The notes: generated from the sequence alone by a model not told the origin. A stretch of DNA of 64,000 nucleotides from Prevotella sp. (GCA_016281815.1 JAEEJK010000017.1:18462-82461), one strand, 5' to 3'; positions 8,278-17,901 are shown, numbered from the stretch's first letter. A program made the numbers and translations.

Positions 8278-8337
8278 CGCATTTTTCTCGTAATTAATAA
8301 AAAAAGTAGTAATTTTACACAGAAAAAATCAACATAT

Positions 8338-11103
8338 ATGGACAAACTGTTTCTTCTCGATGCTTATGCATTGATTTATCGGTCGTATTATGCCTTCATC
8401 AAAAATCCGAGAATCAACTCAAAAGGATTCAATACCTCCGCAGTTTTGGGATTCTGCAACACCCTTCACGAAATTCTCAGCAAGGAAAAACCCAAATACA
8501 TTGGGGTGGCGTTCGACCCTCATGGTCCTACGTTCCGCAGTGAAGCCTATCCAGAATATAAAGCACAGCGTGAGAAGACACCAGAGGATATACTGCTTTC
8601 TGTTCCTATCATTCGCCGGGTGCTCGATGCACTGAATATCCCTGCCATCATGGTGGATGGATATGAGGCAGACGATGTGATTGGTACATTGGCCATACAG
8701 TCAGTAGGGCAGGGGGTGGATACTTATATGCTGACTCCCGACAAGGACTATGGTCAGTTGGTGAGACCTACTGTCCGCATTTACCGTCCGCGCTTTGGTG
8801 GCGGATACGAGGTACTTGGGGTAGGGGAGATAAAAGAGAAATATGGTATCAATGATCCTATGCAAGTCATCGATCTGTTGGCACTGATGGGTGACTCAGC
8901 AGATAATTTTCCGGGTTGTCCTGGAGTGGGGGAGAAGACGGCTGTCAAACTGATCGCAGAGTTTGGGTCTGTGGAACAGTTGCTCGCCCATACCGATCAG
9001 TTGAAGGGTGCGCTGAAAAAAAAGGTGGAGGAACATGTTGATGATATTCGAATGTCAAAATTTTTGGCGACTATCAAAACAGACGTTCCGGTTGAGTTGC
9101 ATCTCAAAGAACTATTGGTCACCTCTCCTGACGAGAGAAAACTGAGGGATGTCTTCGAGGAACTGGAGTTTCGTTCTCTCACCGGAAAATTCCTCAGTCA
9201 GGTTCCAAAACCCATCAGAAATGCACCTTTACAACTCGATTTATTTGGCGAATTTTCGACCGACGGGGCGAATGATGAAAAAAAATCGAGTTTTGAGACC
9301 TTAAAAACCACGTCTCATGATTACCAACTGATTGAAAATAAGGAAAATATCGTAAAATTACGTGATTTTTTATTGACAAACGAATTTTTGAGTCTGGATA
9401 CGGAAACAACTTCGACCTCTCCAATTGATGCCGAATTGGTGGGATTGAGTTTTTCTGTCAAGGAAGGTCAGGCTTTTTATGTCCCAGTGTCACAGAATCG
9501 GGAAGAGGCTCAGCAGGTCGTTGACATTTTCCGTCCTGTATATGAAAATTCCGGTATCCTCAAGATAGGGCAGAACATCAAGTACGACCTGGAAGTGTTG
9601 GCGAACTATGGTATCGACCTGCAAGGTCCGCTTTGGGATACAATGATCGCCCATTATCTCATCCAACCTGAACTCCGTCACAACATGGACATCATGGCGG
9701 AGTCATACCTTAATTATAAGACTATCCATATTGATGAATTGATTGGACCCAGGGGTAAGAATCAAAAGAACATGAGAGATCTCTCTCCGGCCGAGGTTTA
9801 TGAATACGCTGCTGAGGATGCCGACATCACGCTTAGGTTGAAAAACAAACTGGAACCGCTGCTCAAAGAGGTGGGGGCAGAACAACTGTTCTATGAGATT
9901 GAGATGCCGCTTGTCAGGGTGCTCGCTTCCATGGAGCGGACAGGTGTCAGAATCGATACCGCCTCGCTGGCAGAGACCTCCCGGGTGTTCACACAGCGTA
10001 TGCACGACATCGAGGAGCGTATCTATCAACTAGCGGGTGAGGAGTTCAATATCGCATCGCCGCGTCAGGTGGGTGATATCCTCTTCGGTAAAATGCATAT
10101 CATCGAAAAACCCAAAAAGACCAAGACGGGGCAGTTTGTCACTTCTGAGGAGGTGCTGCAGACCCTGAGGGGCAAGCATGAGATTGTGGAGAAAATCCTT
10201 GCCCATCGTGCCCTTAAGAAATTGTTGGGAACGTATGTTGACACATTGCCCACTCTCATCAATCCAAAGACAGGACATATCCACACCTCGTTCAACCAGA
10301 CCATCACTGCCACGGGGCGCCTTTCATCGAGCGACCCCAATCTGCAGAACATCCCTGTGCGGGGTGAGGATGGAAAAGAGATTCGCAAGGCATTCATCCC
10401 CGAGGAAGGTTGCCTGTTCTTCTCAGCCGACTATAGTCAGATTGAACTGCGCGTAATGGCACATCTCAGCGGCGACGAGAACATGATAGAGGCATTTCGT
10501 GAGGGCCACGACATCCATGCGGCCACCGCAGCGAAGATTTATGGCAAGGACATCACGGAGGTGGGGCGTGATGAGCGCAACAAGGCCAAGAGGGCCAATT
10601 TCGGCATCATCTATGGCATCACTGTCTTCGGACTGGCCGAGCGTCTGGAGATTGAGCGTTCTGAAGCCCGCCAACTCATTGACGGCTATTTCGAGACTTT
10701 TCCGAAGGTGCGTGAATATATGGAGGCGAGCAAACAGACCGCGCGCGAGCAGGGTTATGTAGAGACCTTCTTCCATCGCCGCCGTTATCTGCCCGACATC
10801 AACAGCCGCAATGCCACAGTGCGGGGTTTTGCTGAGCGTAATGCCATCAATGCACCGATCCAGGGTTCCGCCGCCGACATCATCAAGGTAGCCATGATAC
10901 GCATCTATCAGCGCTTCCGAGACGAACACCTGCGCTCTAAGATGATTCTCCAGGTGCATGATGAATTGAATTTCAGTGTCGTGCCAGAGGAAAAGGGTAG
11001 GGTAGAGGAGATTGTCCTTAAGGAAATGGAGGCTGCCTATCAACTCCGTGTTCCTCTCCTTGCCGACGCCGGGTGGGGCAACAACTGGCTCGAGGCTCAT
11101 TGA
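8338..11103 (+). CDS. polA: DNA polymerase I
   Basis: A 921-residue three-domain polymerase for Okazaki-fragment processing and repair. The N-terminal 5'-3' nuclease starts MDKLFLLDAYALIYRS. The proofreading exonuclease appears active: D354-x-E356 (LDTETTS), QNIKYDLEV and the YAAEDADI motif are all present. Polymerase motif A has D698 in SADYSQIELR, motif B is RANFGIIYG, and motif C is H874-D875-E876. The start at 8338 is used because the upstream open extension to 8257 overlaps the divergent promoter region. Confidence 0.97.
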   Translation: MDKLFLLDAYALIYRSYYAFIKNPRINSKGFNTSAVLGFCNTLHEILSKEKPKYIGVAFDPHGPTFRSEAYPEYKAQREKTPEDILLSVPIIRRVLDALNIPAIMVDGYEADDVIGTLAIQSVGQGVDTYMLTPDKDYGQLVRPTVRIYRPRFGGGYEVLGVGEIKEKYGINDPMQVIDLLALMGDSADNFPGCPGVGEKTAVKLIAEFGSVEQLLAHTDQLKGALKKKVEEHVDDIRMSKFLATIKTDVPVELHLKELLVTSPDERKLRDVFEELEFRSLTGKFLSQVPKPIRNAPLQLDLFGEFSTDGANDEKKSSFETLKTTSHDYQLIENKENIVKLRDFLLTNEFLSLDTETTSTSPIDAELVGLSFSVKEGQAFYVPVSQNREEAQQVVDIFRPVYENSGILKIGQNIKYDLEVLANYGIDLQGPLWDTMIAHYLIQPELRHNMDIMAESYLNYKTIHIDELIGPRGKNQKNMRDLSPAEVYEYAAEDADITLRLKNKLEPLLKEVGAEQLFYEIEMPLVRVLASMERTGVRIDTASLAETSRVFTQRMHDIEERIYQLAGEEFNIASPRQVGDILFGKMHIIEKPKKTKTGQFVTSEEVLQTLRGKHEIVEKILAHRALKKLLGTYVDTLPTLINPKTGHIHTSFNQTITATGRLSSSDPNLQNIPVRGEDGKEIRKAFIPEEGCLFFSADYSQIELRVMAHLSGDENMIEAFREGHDIHAATAAKIYGKDITEVGRDERNKAKRANFGIIYGITVFGLAERLEIERSEARQLIDGYFETFPKVREYMEASKQTAREQGYVETFFHRRRYLPDINSRNATVRGFAERNAINAPIQGSAADIIKVAMIRIYQRFRDEHLRSKMILQVHDELNFSVVPEEKGRVEEIVLKEMEAAYQLRVPLLADAGWGNNWLEAH

Positions 11104-11177
11104 TCGGGGTGAAGTATGAAAGCGCAGAAAGAAAGCAAAAAGTTCTGCATTTTGCACGCTTAATCGGATTTTTGCAC

Positions 11178-11185
11178 TAACTTTG
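11178..11185 (+). promoter_or_regulatory. candidate -7 element for ychF
   Basis: TAACTTTG matches TAnnTTTG 60 bases before ychF. A TTTG lies 23 bases upstream (11151-11154), longer than usual spacing. The 142-base polA-ychF gap also has a weak GCAGAA...TTCTGC hairpin. Confidence 0.4.
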
Positions 11186-11245
11186 CTATCTCAATTAAAA
11201 ACAATTACTTTGCTATAGCGAATACAAACATTTACATAATATATT

Positions 11246-12346
11246 ATGGCATTAAAATGTGGAATCGTGGGACTGCCTAATGTGGGGAAGTCCACTTTGT
11301 TCAACTGCCTGTCGAGTGCGAAGGCACAGGCAGCCAATTTTCCTTTTTGTACAATAGAGCCTAATGTGGGGGTCATCACCGTTCCCGACGAGCGGCTCAC
11401 AAAGTTGGCCGAACTGGTGCATCCAGGACGCATCGTCCCCGCTACCTGTGAGATTGTCGACATTGCCGGACTGGTGAAAGGTGCGTCGAAGGGAGAGGGA
11501 TTGGGCAACAAGTTCTTGGGCAATATCCGTGAGACCGATGCTATTATCCATGTGCTCCGTTGTTTCGATGATGACAACATCACTCATGTCGACGGCACCA
11601 TCGACCCCATCCGTGACAAGGAAATCATCGACATGGAATTGCAACTCAAGGATTTGGAAACTATCGAAGGGCGCTTGGCGAAGCAACAGAAAGCCGCTTC
11701 TGCCGGCAATAAGGATGCCAAGGTGGAGGTGTCGGTGTTGGAGGCTTATAAGGCTGTGCTGGAGCGTGGTCAGAATGCCCGTGTGGTGAGTTTCGACAGC
11801 CGTGAGGAGCAGCAGGTGGCACACGATCTCTTCCTGCTCACCGCCAAACCTGTGCTGTATGTCTGCAACGTGGATGAGTCGGGTGCCAAGGATGGCAATG
11901 CCTACTCCCGTTGCGTGGAGGAGGTGGCCCGTGAGGAGGGAGCCGAGGTGCTCATCATCGCCGCCAAGACCGAAGAGGACATCGCCAGTTTTGAGAGTTA
12001 TGAGGACAAGCAACTTTTCCTCGACGAACTGGGTCTGGAGGAGAGTGGCGTCAACCGTCTCACCAAGAAAGCCTATGCTTTGCTCAATTTGGAGACGTTT
12101 ATCACTGCCGGTCCGATGGAGGTAAAGGCGTGGACTTTCCATCGCGGTTGGAAAGCGCCTCAGTGTGCCGGTGTCATCCACACTGACTTTGAAAAAGGGT
12201 TCATCCGTGCCGAGGTCATCAAGTATGAAGACTATATCCAATACGGTTCTGAGACCGCTGTCCGCGAAGCCGGCAAACTCGGTATCGAGGGCAAGGACTA
12301 TGTCGTTCAGGACGGAGATATTATGCATTTCAGGTTCAATGTTTAA
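11246..12346 (+). CDS. ychF: redox-regulated ribosome-associated ATPase YchF
   Basis: A 366-residue OBG-family P-loop protein that binds ATP rather than GTP. The P-loop is GLPNVGKST (residues 9-17). The usual NKxD guanine motif is replaced by NVDE at residue 208, the known YchF feature behind ATP preference. A coiled-coil insertion and a C-terminal TGS domain (EVKAWTFHRGWKAPQCAG onward) are present. Full length. Its stop codon leads directly into a heptad array that overlaps the start of lgt. Confidence 0.96.
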   Translation: MALKCGIVGLPNVGKSTLFNCLSSAKAQAANFPFCTIEPNVGVITVPDERLTKLAELVHPGRIVPATCEIVDIAGLVKGASKGEGLGNKFLGNIRETDAIIHVLRCFDDDNITHVDGTIDPIRDKEIIDMELQLKDLETIEGRLAKQQKAASAGNKDAKVEVSVLEAYKAVLERGQNARVVSFDSREEQQVAHDLFLLTAKPVLYVCNVDESGAKDGNAYSRCVEEVAREEGAEVLIIAAKTEEDIASFESYEDKQLFLDELGLEESGVNRLTKKAYALLNLETFITAGPMEVKAWTFHRGWKAPQCAGVIHTDFEKGFIRAEVIKYEDYIQYGSETAVREAGKLGIEGKDYVVQDGDIMHFRFNV

Positions 12347-12347
12347 C

Positions 12348-12376
12348 TATGAACTATGAATTATGAACTATGAACT
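12348..12376 (+). repeat. ATGAACT heptad array spanning the ychF-lgt gap
   Basis: Four tandem ATGAAYT units contain ATGs at 12349, 12356, 12363 and 12370. Only 12363 opens lgt. 12349 and 12356 each open a five-codon frame ending in TGA, and the TGA from 12349 overlaps the lgt ATG as ATGA. Confidence 0.85.
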
Positions 12377-13220
12377 ATTATACATAAATTGGAATCCCAA
12401 TGAGATAGCATTCACCCTAAACCTTGGAAGTTTAGGTTCTTTCGGATTCAGATGGTACTCGCTGTGCTGGCTGGTGGGACTTGTGCTGGCCTATTTGATA
12501 GTAAGGAAACTTTACAAAGAGCAAAAGGTAAAGGATGAACTTTTCGACCCCTTGTTCATCTACTGTTTCCTCGGCATCCTGATTGGCGCGCGTCTCGGCC
12601 ACTGCCTGTTTTATGAACCGAAATACTTCCTGAGCAGTGGCACACATATTATAGAAATGTTCCTGCCCATCCACAAGATGATGGATGGCTCTTGGAAATT
12701 CACTGGTTATGAGGGACTTGCATCACATGGAGGTACTCTGGGCCTGATGTTGGCTCTATGGTTGTACTGCCGCAGTACGAAGATGGGCATGTGGCATGTG
12801 CTCGACAATATTGCCATCGCCACCCCTGTCACCGCCTGCTTCATCCGTCTGGGCAACCTGATGAACTCAGAGATCATCGGTAAGGTGACTGATGTGCCCT
12901 GGGCCTTCATCTTCGAGCGTGTAGGGCCAGAACCGCGACATCCCGGACAGTTGTATGAGGCCATCGCCTATTTCATTTTCTTCTTCATTGGTTGGTGGTT
13001 CTATCGCCATCGTCCGGAGAAAGTGGGTACAGGATTCTTCTTCGGACTCTGTCTGACATTGATTTTCACGGCCCGTTTCTTCATCGAGTTCACCAAGATC
13101 AATCAGGTGGATTTCGAGGACTCTCTGCCCCTTGATATGGGACAGTTGCTGAGCATCCCCTTCATCATCCTCGGAGTGGCATGCATGGTGTATGGAATGA
13201 GAAAGAAAACTCAGAAGTGA
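12363..13220 (+). CDS. lgt: prolipoprotein diacylglyceryl transferase
   Basis: A 285-residue polytopic membrane enzyme that transfers diacylglycerol from phosphatidylglycerol to the lipobox cysteine, the first step of lipoprotein maturation. It has about seven membrane spans. The Lgt signature region is [12 protein letters not shown] (from R162), followed by RHPGQLYEA (R192, H193). The first six codons (MNYELL) are encoded by the heptad array. An internal start would be needed if that array is not translated, but the next methionine falls far into the protein. Confidence 0.93.
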   Translation: MNYELLYINWNPNEIAFTLNLGSLGSFGFRWYSLCWLVGLVLAYLIVRKLYKEQKVKDELFDPLFIYCFLGILIGARLGHCLFYEPKYFLSSGTHIIEMFLPIHKMMDGSWKFTGYEGLASHGGTLGLMLALWLYCRSTKMGMWHVLDNIAIATPVTACFIRLGNLMNSEIIGKVTDVPWAFIFERVGPEPRHPGQLYEAIAYFIFFFIGWWFYRHRPEKVGTGFFFGLCLTLIFTARFFIEFTKINQVDFEDSLPLDMGQLLSIPFIILGVACMVYGMRKKTQK

Positions 13221-13278
13221 GAGTATTAGGAGTTTAGGAGTTTAGGAGATTAGGAGTTTAGGAGATTAGACAATACTC
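13221..13278 (+). repeat. TTTAGGAG octad array with inverted flanks
   Basis: Five imperfect 8-mers (TTTAGGAG / ATTAGGAG) are bracketed by GAGTATT (13221-13227) and its complement AATACTC (13272-13278). The unit holds an AGGAG core, but it ends about 26 bases before ATG 13297. The reverse-complement family is at 35288-35355 and 36293-36310. Confidence 0.75.
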
Positions 13279-13296
13279 TTTTGAGTTGGAATCAAT

Positions 13297-14538
13297 ATGA
13301 ATAATGAACTATATGAGGTAATGGCTCCCGTAGGTTCCCGCGAGTCTTTGGTGGCAGCCATTCAGGCGGGAGCCGACTCCGTGTATTTCGGTATCGGTCA
13401 ACTCAATATGCGGGCACATTCCGCCAATACGTTTACCATTGATGATTTAAGAGAGATTGCGGAGGAATGTGGCAGCCATGGCATCAAGACTTATCTCACA
13501 GTCAACACCATCATCTATGACGGGGACATCGAGACCATGCACACCATCGTCGATGCTGCCCATGAGGCAGGCATCACGGCCGTCATCGCCAGCGATGTGG
13601 CAGTGATGACCTATTGCCGCCAGATTGGTCAGGAGGTGCATCTCTCCACCCAACTCAACATCAGCAACGCCGAGGCACTGCAGTTCTATGCCCAGTTTGC
13701 CGACGTGGTGGTGCTTGCCCGTGAACTCAACCTCACTCAGGTGGAAGCCATCCACCGACAAGTTGGCGAGCGCAATATCTGCGGACCCAGCGGAAAACCT
13801 GTGCGCATCGAGATGTTCTGTCATGGTGCGCTCTGCATGGCCATCAGTGGAAAGTGCTACCTCAGCCTCGACAATGCTGCAAGGTCGGCCAACCGTGGGG
13901 AGTGCATGCAACTCTGTCGTCGGTCGTATACGGTCACAGACAACGAGACGGGCACTCAGTTGGAGATAGACAACAAATATGTGATGAGTCCGAAGGACCT
14001 GAAGACTATTCGTTTCATCGACAAGATGATGGAGGCTGGTGTGCGGGTGTTCAAGATAGAGGGGCGTGCTCGCGGACCGGAGTATGTATATACCGTGGTG
14101 AAATGCTACAAGGAGGCCATCGCCAGCGTGCTTGACGGCACTTTCACAGAGGAGCGCAAGGATGAGTGGGATGAGCGCTTGGCCGCTGTCTTCAATCGTG
14201 GTTTCTGGGATGGCTATTACCTGGGACAGCGTTTGGGTGAGTGGAACAAGAACTACGGCAGCAATGCTACAGTCCGCAAGGTGTATGTGGGTCATGGCGT
14301 GAAATATTTCTCCCGTCTCGGCGTGGCGGAGTTCACATGCGACGCGGCGGAGTTCAGTGTGGGTGACCACATGCTCATCACGGGTCCCACTACGGGGGTG
14401 ATGTATGTCGATGTCACCGAGATACATGATGATACCCAGGCGGTCACCACTGCCCAGAAAGGTACCCGTGTATCCTTTCCTGTGCCTTCCAAGGTAAGAC
14501 CCAGCGACAAACTGTTTAAGTTAGTTCATAGTTCATAA
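13297..14538 (+). CDS. U32-family peptidase-like protein (TrhP/RlhA-type)
   Basis: A 413-residue member of the peptidase U32 family, with the U32 signature EMFCHGALCMAISGKCYLS at residues 172-190 and its conserved cysteines. Characterised relatives TrhP and RlhA act in prephenate-dependent hydroxylation of tRNA or 23S rRNA, while older annotation calls them collagenase-like. Which applies here cannot be decided, but RNA hydroxylation is more likely for a stand-alone cytoplasmic form without signal peptide. The last codons (LVHSS, stop) come from the downstream TTCATAG heptads. Confidence 0.85.
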   Translation: MNNELYEVMAPVGSRESLVAAIQAGADSVYFGIGQLNMRAHSANTFTIDDLREIAEECGSHGIKTYLTVNTIIYDGDIETMHTIVDAAHEAGITAVIASDVAVMTYCRQIGQEVHLSTQLNISNAEALQFYAQFADVVVLARELNLTQVEAIHRQVGERNICGPSGKPVRIEMFCHGALCMAISGKCYLSLDNAARSANRGECMQLCRRSYTVTDNETGTQLEIDNKYVMSPKDLKTIRFIDKMMEAGVRVFKIEGRARGPEYVYTVVKCYKEAIASVLDGTFTEERKDEWDERLAAVFNRGFWDGYYLGQRLGEWNKNYGSNATVRKVYVGHGVKYFSRLGVAEFTCDAAEFSVGDHMLITGPTTGVMYVDVTEIHDDTQAVTTAQKGTRVSFPVPSKVRPSDKLFKLVHSS

Positions 14539-14553
14539 TTCATAGTTCATAGT
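14523..14553 (+). repeat. TTCATAG heptad array
   Basis: About four units of TTCATAG/TTCATAA run from inside the last codons of the U32 gene into the gap before sufE. This is the reverse complement of the ATGAACT family. Confidence 0.8.
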
Positions 14554-14583
14554 TTAGAGTTTTATCATACCTTTCATCAAAAA

Positions 14584-15018
14584 ATGAAATCAATCGACGA
14601 ATTGCAGGAAGAGGTGATAGAGGAGTTTTCCGATTTCACCGACTGGATGGACAAATACCAGTTGCTCATCGACCTGGGCAATGACATGCAGCCGCTCGAT
14701 GCGTGCTATAAGACCGATGACAACCTCATCGAGGGATGCCAGAGCCGGGTGTGGATCGTCGCTGACTACCGCGACGGACTGCTTCATTTCTCTGCCGAGA
14801 GCGACGCCCTCATCGTCAAGGGGCTCATCGCCTTGCTGCTCCGTGTGCTCAGCGGACACTCACCCCAGGAGATTTTGGATGCCGACCTCTATTTCATCGA
14901 CAGCATCGGACTGAAAGAACACCTCAGTCCGACACGCAGCAACGGTTTGCTCGCCATGGTGAAACAAATGCGGGTGTATGCCCTCGCTTTCAAAACCAAA
15001 GAGGATGCGGAAACTTAG
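14584..15018 (+). CDS. sufE: SufE-family cysteine desulfurase sulfur acceptor
   Basis: A 144-residue SufE-like protein that takes persulfide sulfur from SufS and passes it to the SufBCD scaffold for Fe-S assembly. The acceptor cysteine is C52 in LIEGCQSRVW. Length and the C-terminal GLKEHLSPTRSNGL block are typical. Its end overlaps the start of the SpoU methyltransferase gene by 14 bases, indicating translational coupling. Confidence 0.93.
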   Translation: MKSIDELQEEVIEEFSDFTDWMDKYQLLIDLGNDMQPLDACYKTDDNLIEGCQSRVWIVADYRDGLLHFSAESDALIVKGLIALLLRVLSGHSPQEILDADLYFIDSIGLKEHLSPTRSNGLLAMVKQMRVYALAFKTKEDAET

Positions 15019-15535
15019 GACCATAGAGATGCAGCGCCTCACCGTGGAGGAGTTCAAGGCATCGGAGAAACTGCCACTGACAGTGGTGCTCGATGATGTG
15101 CGCAGCCTCTACAATGTGGGCAGTGTGTTCCGAACGGCAGATGCTTTCCGTGTGGCAGAGGTGTGTCTGTGCGGCATCACCGCTTGTCCGCCACATCCCG
15201 AAATTCACAAGACTGCCCTGGGGGGCGAGGACAGCGTCGAATGGCGTTATTTTCCCACAGCGCTCGAAGCCGTGGACACCCTGCATGCTGAGGGACGTTT
15301 TGTATATGCAGTGGAACAGGTGGAGGGTAGCACGTTGTTGGGTGACCTCTGTCCAGACCCTGAGCAGCATTATGCTGTGGTCTTCGGCAATGAGGTCAAA
15401 GGGGTGCATCAGGAGGTGGTCGACCGTTGTGACGGTTGTCTGGAAATCCCCCAGAGAGGTACCAAGCACTCGATGAATGTCTCCGTGACGGCTGGCATCG
15501 TGATGTGGGAATTCTTCCGAAAACACACCATTTGA
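15005..15535 (+). CDS. SpoU/TrmH-family RNA 2'-O-methyltransferase
   Basis: A 176-residue SPOUT methyltransferase with the trefoil-knot SAM site. Motif 1 is NVGSVFRTADAF, motif 2 is VFGNEVKGV, and motif 3 is IPQRGTKHSMNVSVTAG (from I148, N158 conserved). It lacks an N-terminal substrate-binding domain, so it is a minimal TrmH/TrmL-like form, and its target nucleotide is not readable. Start 15005 (MRKLRTIEM) overlaps sufE by 14 bases. ATG 15029 (MQRLTVEEF) is the alternative. Confidence 0.88.
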   Translation: MRKLRTIEMQRLTVEEFKASEKLPLTVVLDDVRSLYNVGSVFRTADAFRVAEVCLCGITACPPHPEIHKTALGGEDSVEWRYFPTALEAVDTLHAEGRFVYAVEQVEGSTLLGDLCPDPEQHYAVVFGNEVKGVHQEVVDRCDGCLEIPQRGTKHSMNVSVTAGIVMWEFFRKHTI

Positions 15536-15576
15536 TGCTTTTTTTCACGTTTTTATGCAGATAGCGGGCTCTTATG

Positions 15577-15608
15577 CTTGCATTTGTAAAATATATTTTC
15601 TATCTTTG
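15577..15608 (+). promoter_or_regulatory. promoter of the lemA operon
   Basis: CTTG (15577-15580), a 20-base spacer and TATCTTTG (15601-15608) give a good match to the Bacteroidota promoter consensus, 42 bases before lemA. Confidence 0.6.
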
Positions 15609-15649
15609 TCCTTTGGAAAACAATTTTAACCTTTAAACCAATTCAGATT

Positions 15650-16225
15650 ATGGTAGCAGTATTATTATTGATTTTGGGCGTCATCCTCTTTTTGGTGATT
15701 GCTATCGCAGTGTATATCTTCAAGACCCAGCGCACGCTGGTCAACCTCGATGAACTTTGCAAGAACGCCATGAGCCAGATTGCAGTGCAACTCAATTCCC
15801 GTTGGGATGCCCTCCTCGCTCTGGCCAAGACAGCAGCCCAATACTCCAAGCATGAGTCAGAGACTTTGATCAAGACGATCACCGCCCGCCGCCAGGCTCC
15901 CATCACCACTGCAGAGGAGGCTTTGCAGCAGCAAGGTGAACTTAGTCAGGTCATGGGCAGATTGATGGCCATCGGTGAGGCATATCCCGATTTGAAAGCC
16001 AACGATCTGTATCTCAAGGCAGCAGAAGGTGTGAACACCTATGAGGAGCATGTGCGCATGAGCCGTATGGTGTATAACGACACCGCTACCAAGATGAACC
16101 GCATGGTGCGTCAGTGGCCGTCATCATTTGTCGCCTCGATGCTCAATTTCCGCGAGAAGGCTTACCTGACTGTCGATGAAGAGAAGAAGCAAAACTATCC
16201 CAATCTCGATGAGGCTTACAAGTAA
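15650..16225 (+). CDS. lemA: LemA family protein
   Basis: A 191-residue protein with one N-terminal membrane helix (residues 3-24) and a long four-helix-bundle domain. The family block YNDTATKMNRMVRQWPS and the C-terminal FREKAYLTVDEEKK are clear. LemA proteins are short-N-terminus membrane-anchored proteins of unsettled function. They often sit beside DUF2207 or TPM proteins, as here, where the DUF2207 gene overlaps by 17 bases. Confidence 0.92.
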   Translation: MVAVLLLILGVILFLVIAIAVYIFKTQRTLVNLDELCKNAMSQIAVQLNSRWDALLALAKTAAQYSKHESETLIKTITARRQAPITTAEEALQQQGELSQVMGRLMAIGEAYPDLKANDLYLKAAEGVNTYEEHVRMSRMVYNDTATKMNRMVRQWPSSFVASMLNFREKAYLTVDEEKKQNYPNLDEAYK

Positions 16226-17885
16226 AGTTTTGCTGCTGATGCTCTGCCTGGCCTTCCCGCTATGGGGGTCAGCAGGGCCTGTGCTTCGCCATCTCCAAAT
16301 AGATGTGATACTTCGTGACAACGGGGATGCCGATGTCAGGGAGGTGCGTCAGATGGAGATCGACAGCGAGGGAACGGAGTGCTATATCGTCATTGGCAAC
16401 CTCAACGGCAGCGACATCAAGAACTTCTCTGTCACCGATGAGACAGGGAAAGAATATGTCAATGAGGGGGCATGGGATGTCGACCGTTCCCGTGAAAGGA
16501 AGGCAGGTCGCTGTGGCATGGTGAGGAAGAGCGACGGCTATGAACTGTGCTGGGGACTTGGCAACAGCGGAGAGCGCATTTACACCGTCAATTATACGGT
16601 CACCAACATGGTGCGCTCCTACGAGGAGAGCGACGGTTTCAACTGGATGTTCATCACCCGTGATATGCGGCCGGCTCCGCAGAAGGCTGAGGTGAACATT
16701 TTCTCCGAACGTGATGGTGGCCTGCCTGTGGATTCCGTCAAGGCTTGGGCATTCGGATTCAAAGGAGATGTCTCCATTGAGGAGGATGGCGTGATGGTGG
16801 AGAGTACCGAACCCATGACGCCCGAGATGGCGATGATCGTGATGGTGGAAATCGAGAAAGGTCTATTGCACCCCTCCAAGAGTGGCAATGGCTCTTTCAA
16901 GGACTTGCGTAAGAAAGCCTTTGAGGGCAGCGACTACAAGGAGCAGACGTGGTGGCGCAAGTTTTGGAATAAGTTAAAGGCCGATACTGAGGCTCTCCTT
17001 GGCCTCCTTTTCCTCGGTGCCTTGTTCTTTGTTTTCATCTGGTTCTCCGTCAAAACGAAGCGTGAGCGCAAAAAGATGCTCCAGACCGTCACCTGGTATC
17101 GCGATATTCCTGTCAATGGCAACTTGGTACAAGCCAAGAAACTCTACAACGCGTATTATATGGGTAGCGGTGGCATCAAGACCGAAGATCTTGTCGGCGC
17201 GATGATCCTGCGGTTTATCCGGACGGGTACACTGCGCATTGAGAACCGCCTTGTCGAAGCCACCGGACTGAAGAAGATGCTGGGAGCCGAAGGCAAGTAT
17301 TATGACTGCATCGTCATCACTGACTTCAATGAGAAAAACAGGCTCATCAACACCCCTCAGATGCGCAAACTCTATGACATGATGCGTGAGGCAGCCGGCA
17401 GTGACATGGTGCTGCAGCCCAATGAACTGAAGAAGTGGATGAAGAGACATGAGACCGAGGTGGTCGACTTCATGAACAGCATCGGGGAGAGCACATCCCT
17501 CAAGGAGGCGAAGCGGCATATCGATGATGTGCGCCAGGTATTCGGACTAAAGATGTTCCTCAATGACTTCACGCTTGCCAATGAGCGGCATCTCACAGAG
17601 TTGTCGCTGTGGAACGACTATCTGGTCTATGCGGCTCTCTATGGCATTGCCGACCAGTTGAAGGCTGACATGAAAAAACTCAACCCAGAATACCTGCAGA
17701 TGAGCGAGATCACACGCAACCTGACCAACAACACTGTGGTGCCTGTCCTCATGGCTACTACCTACAACACGGCCCATTCCGTGAAATCGCATGTAGACTC
17801 CCGCAGCAGTGGCGGCGGTGGCAGTTCCTCCTTTGGCGGAGGCGGCGGCTTCAGCGGCGGCGGTTCTGGCGGCGGCGTGAGATAA
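16209..17885 (+). CDS. DUF2207 membrane protein with Gly-rich C-terminus
   Basis: A 558-residue protein from ATG 16209: signal peptide (MRLTSKVLLLMLCLAFPLWG), extracytoplasmic DUF2207 domain (about 25-230), one membrane span (about 265-287), a cytoplasmic domain, and a Gly/Ser-rich tail (GGGGSSSFGGGGGFSGGGSG). This build is typical of DUF2207 proteins paired with LemA. The frame is open to 16176, but that start would delete the signal-peptide character and overlap lemA further. Function unknown; an envelope role is inferred from the pair. Confidence 0.85.
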   Translation: MRLTSKVLLLMLCLAFPLWGSAGPVLRHLQIDVILRDNGDADVREVRQMEIDSEGTECYIVIGNLNGSDIKNFSVTDETGKEYVNEGAWDVDRSRERKAGRCGMVRKSDGYELCWGLGNSGERIYTVNYTVTNMVRSYEESDGFNWMFITRDMRPAPQKAEVNIFSERDGGLPVDSVKAWAFGFKGDVSIEEDGVMVESTEPMTPEMAMIVMVEIEKGLLHPSKSGNGSFKDLRKKAFEGSDYKEQTWWRKFWNKLKADTEALLGLLFLGALFFVFIWFSVKTKRERKKMLQTVTWYRDIPVNGNLVQAKKLYNAYYMGSGGIKTEDLVGAMILRFIRTGTLRIENRLVEATGLKKMLGAEGKYYDCIVITDFNEKNRLINTPQMRKLYDMMREAAGSDMVLQPNELKKWMKRHETEVVDFMNSIGESTSLKEAKRHIDDVRQVFGLKMFLNDFTLANERHLTELSLWNDYLVYAALYGIADQLKADMKKLNPEYLQMSEITRNLTNNTVVPVLMATTYNTAHSVKSHVDSRSSGGGGSSSFGGGGGFSGGGSGGGVR

Positions 17886-17901
17886 CGGCTCAATTCAAGC
17901 G

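Noticed and set aside
8257..8337. N-terminal extension of polA by 27 codons
   Set aside because: Extension is AT-rich, overlaps the divergent promoter region, and the family begins at MDKLFLLDAY.
8253..8345. N-terminal extension of the prenyl synthase by 31 codons
   Set aside because: Overlaps the -7 box of the same gene and the polA start; not family-like.
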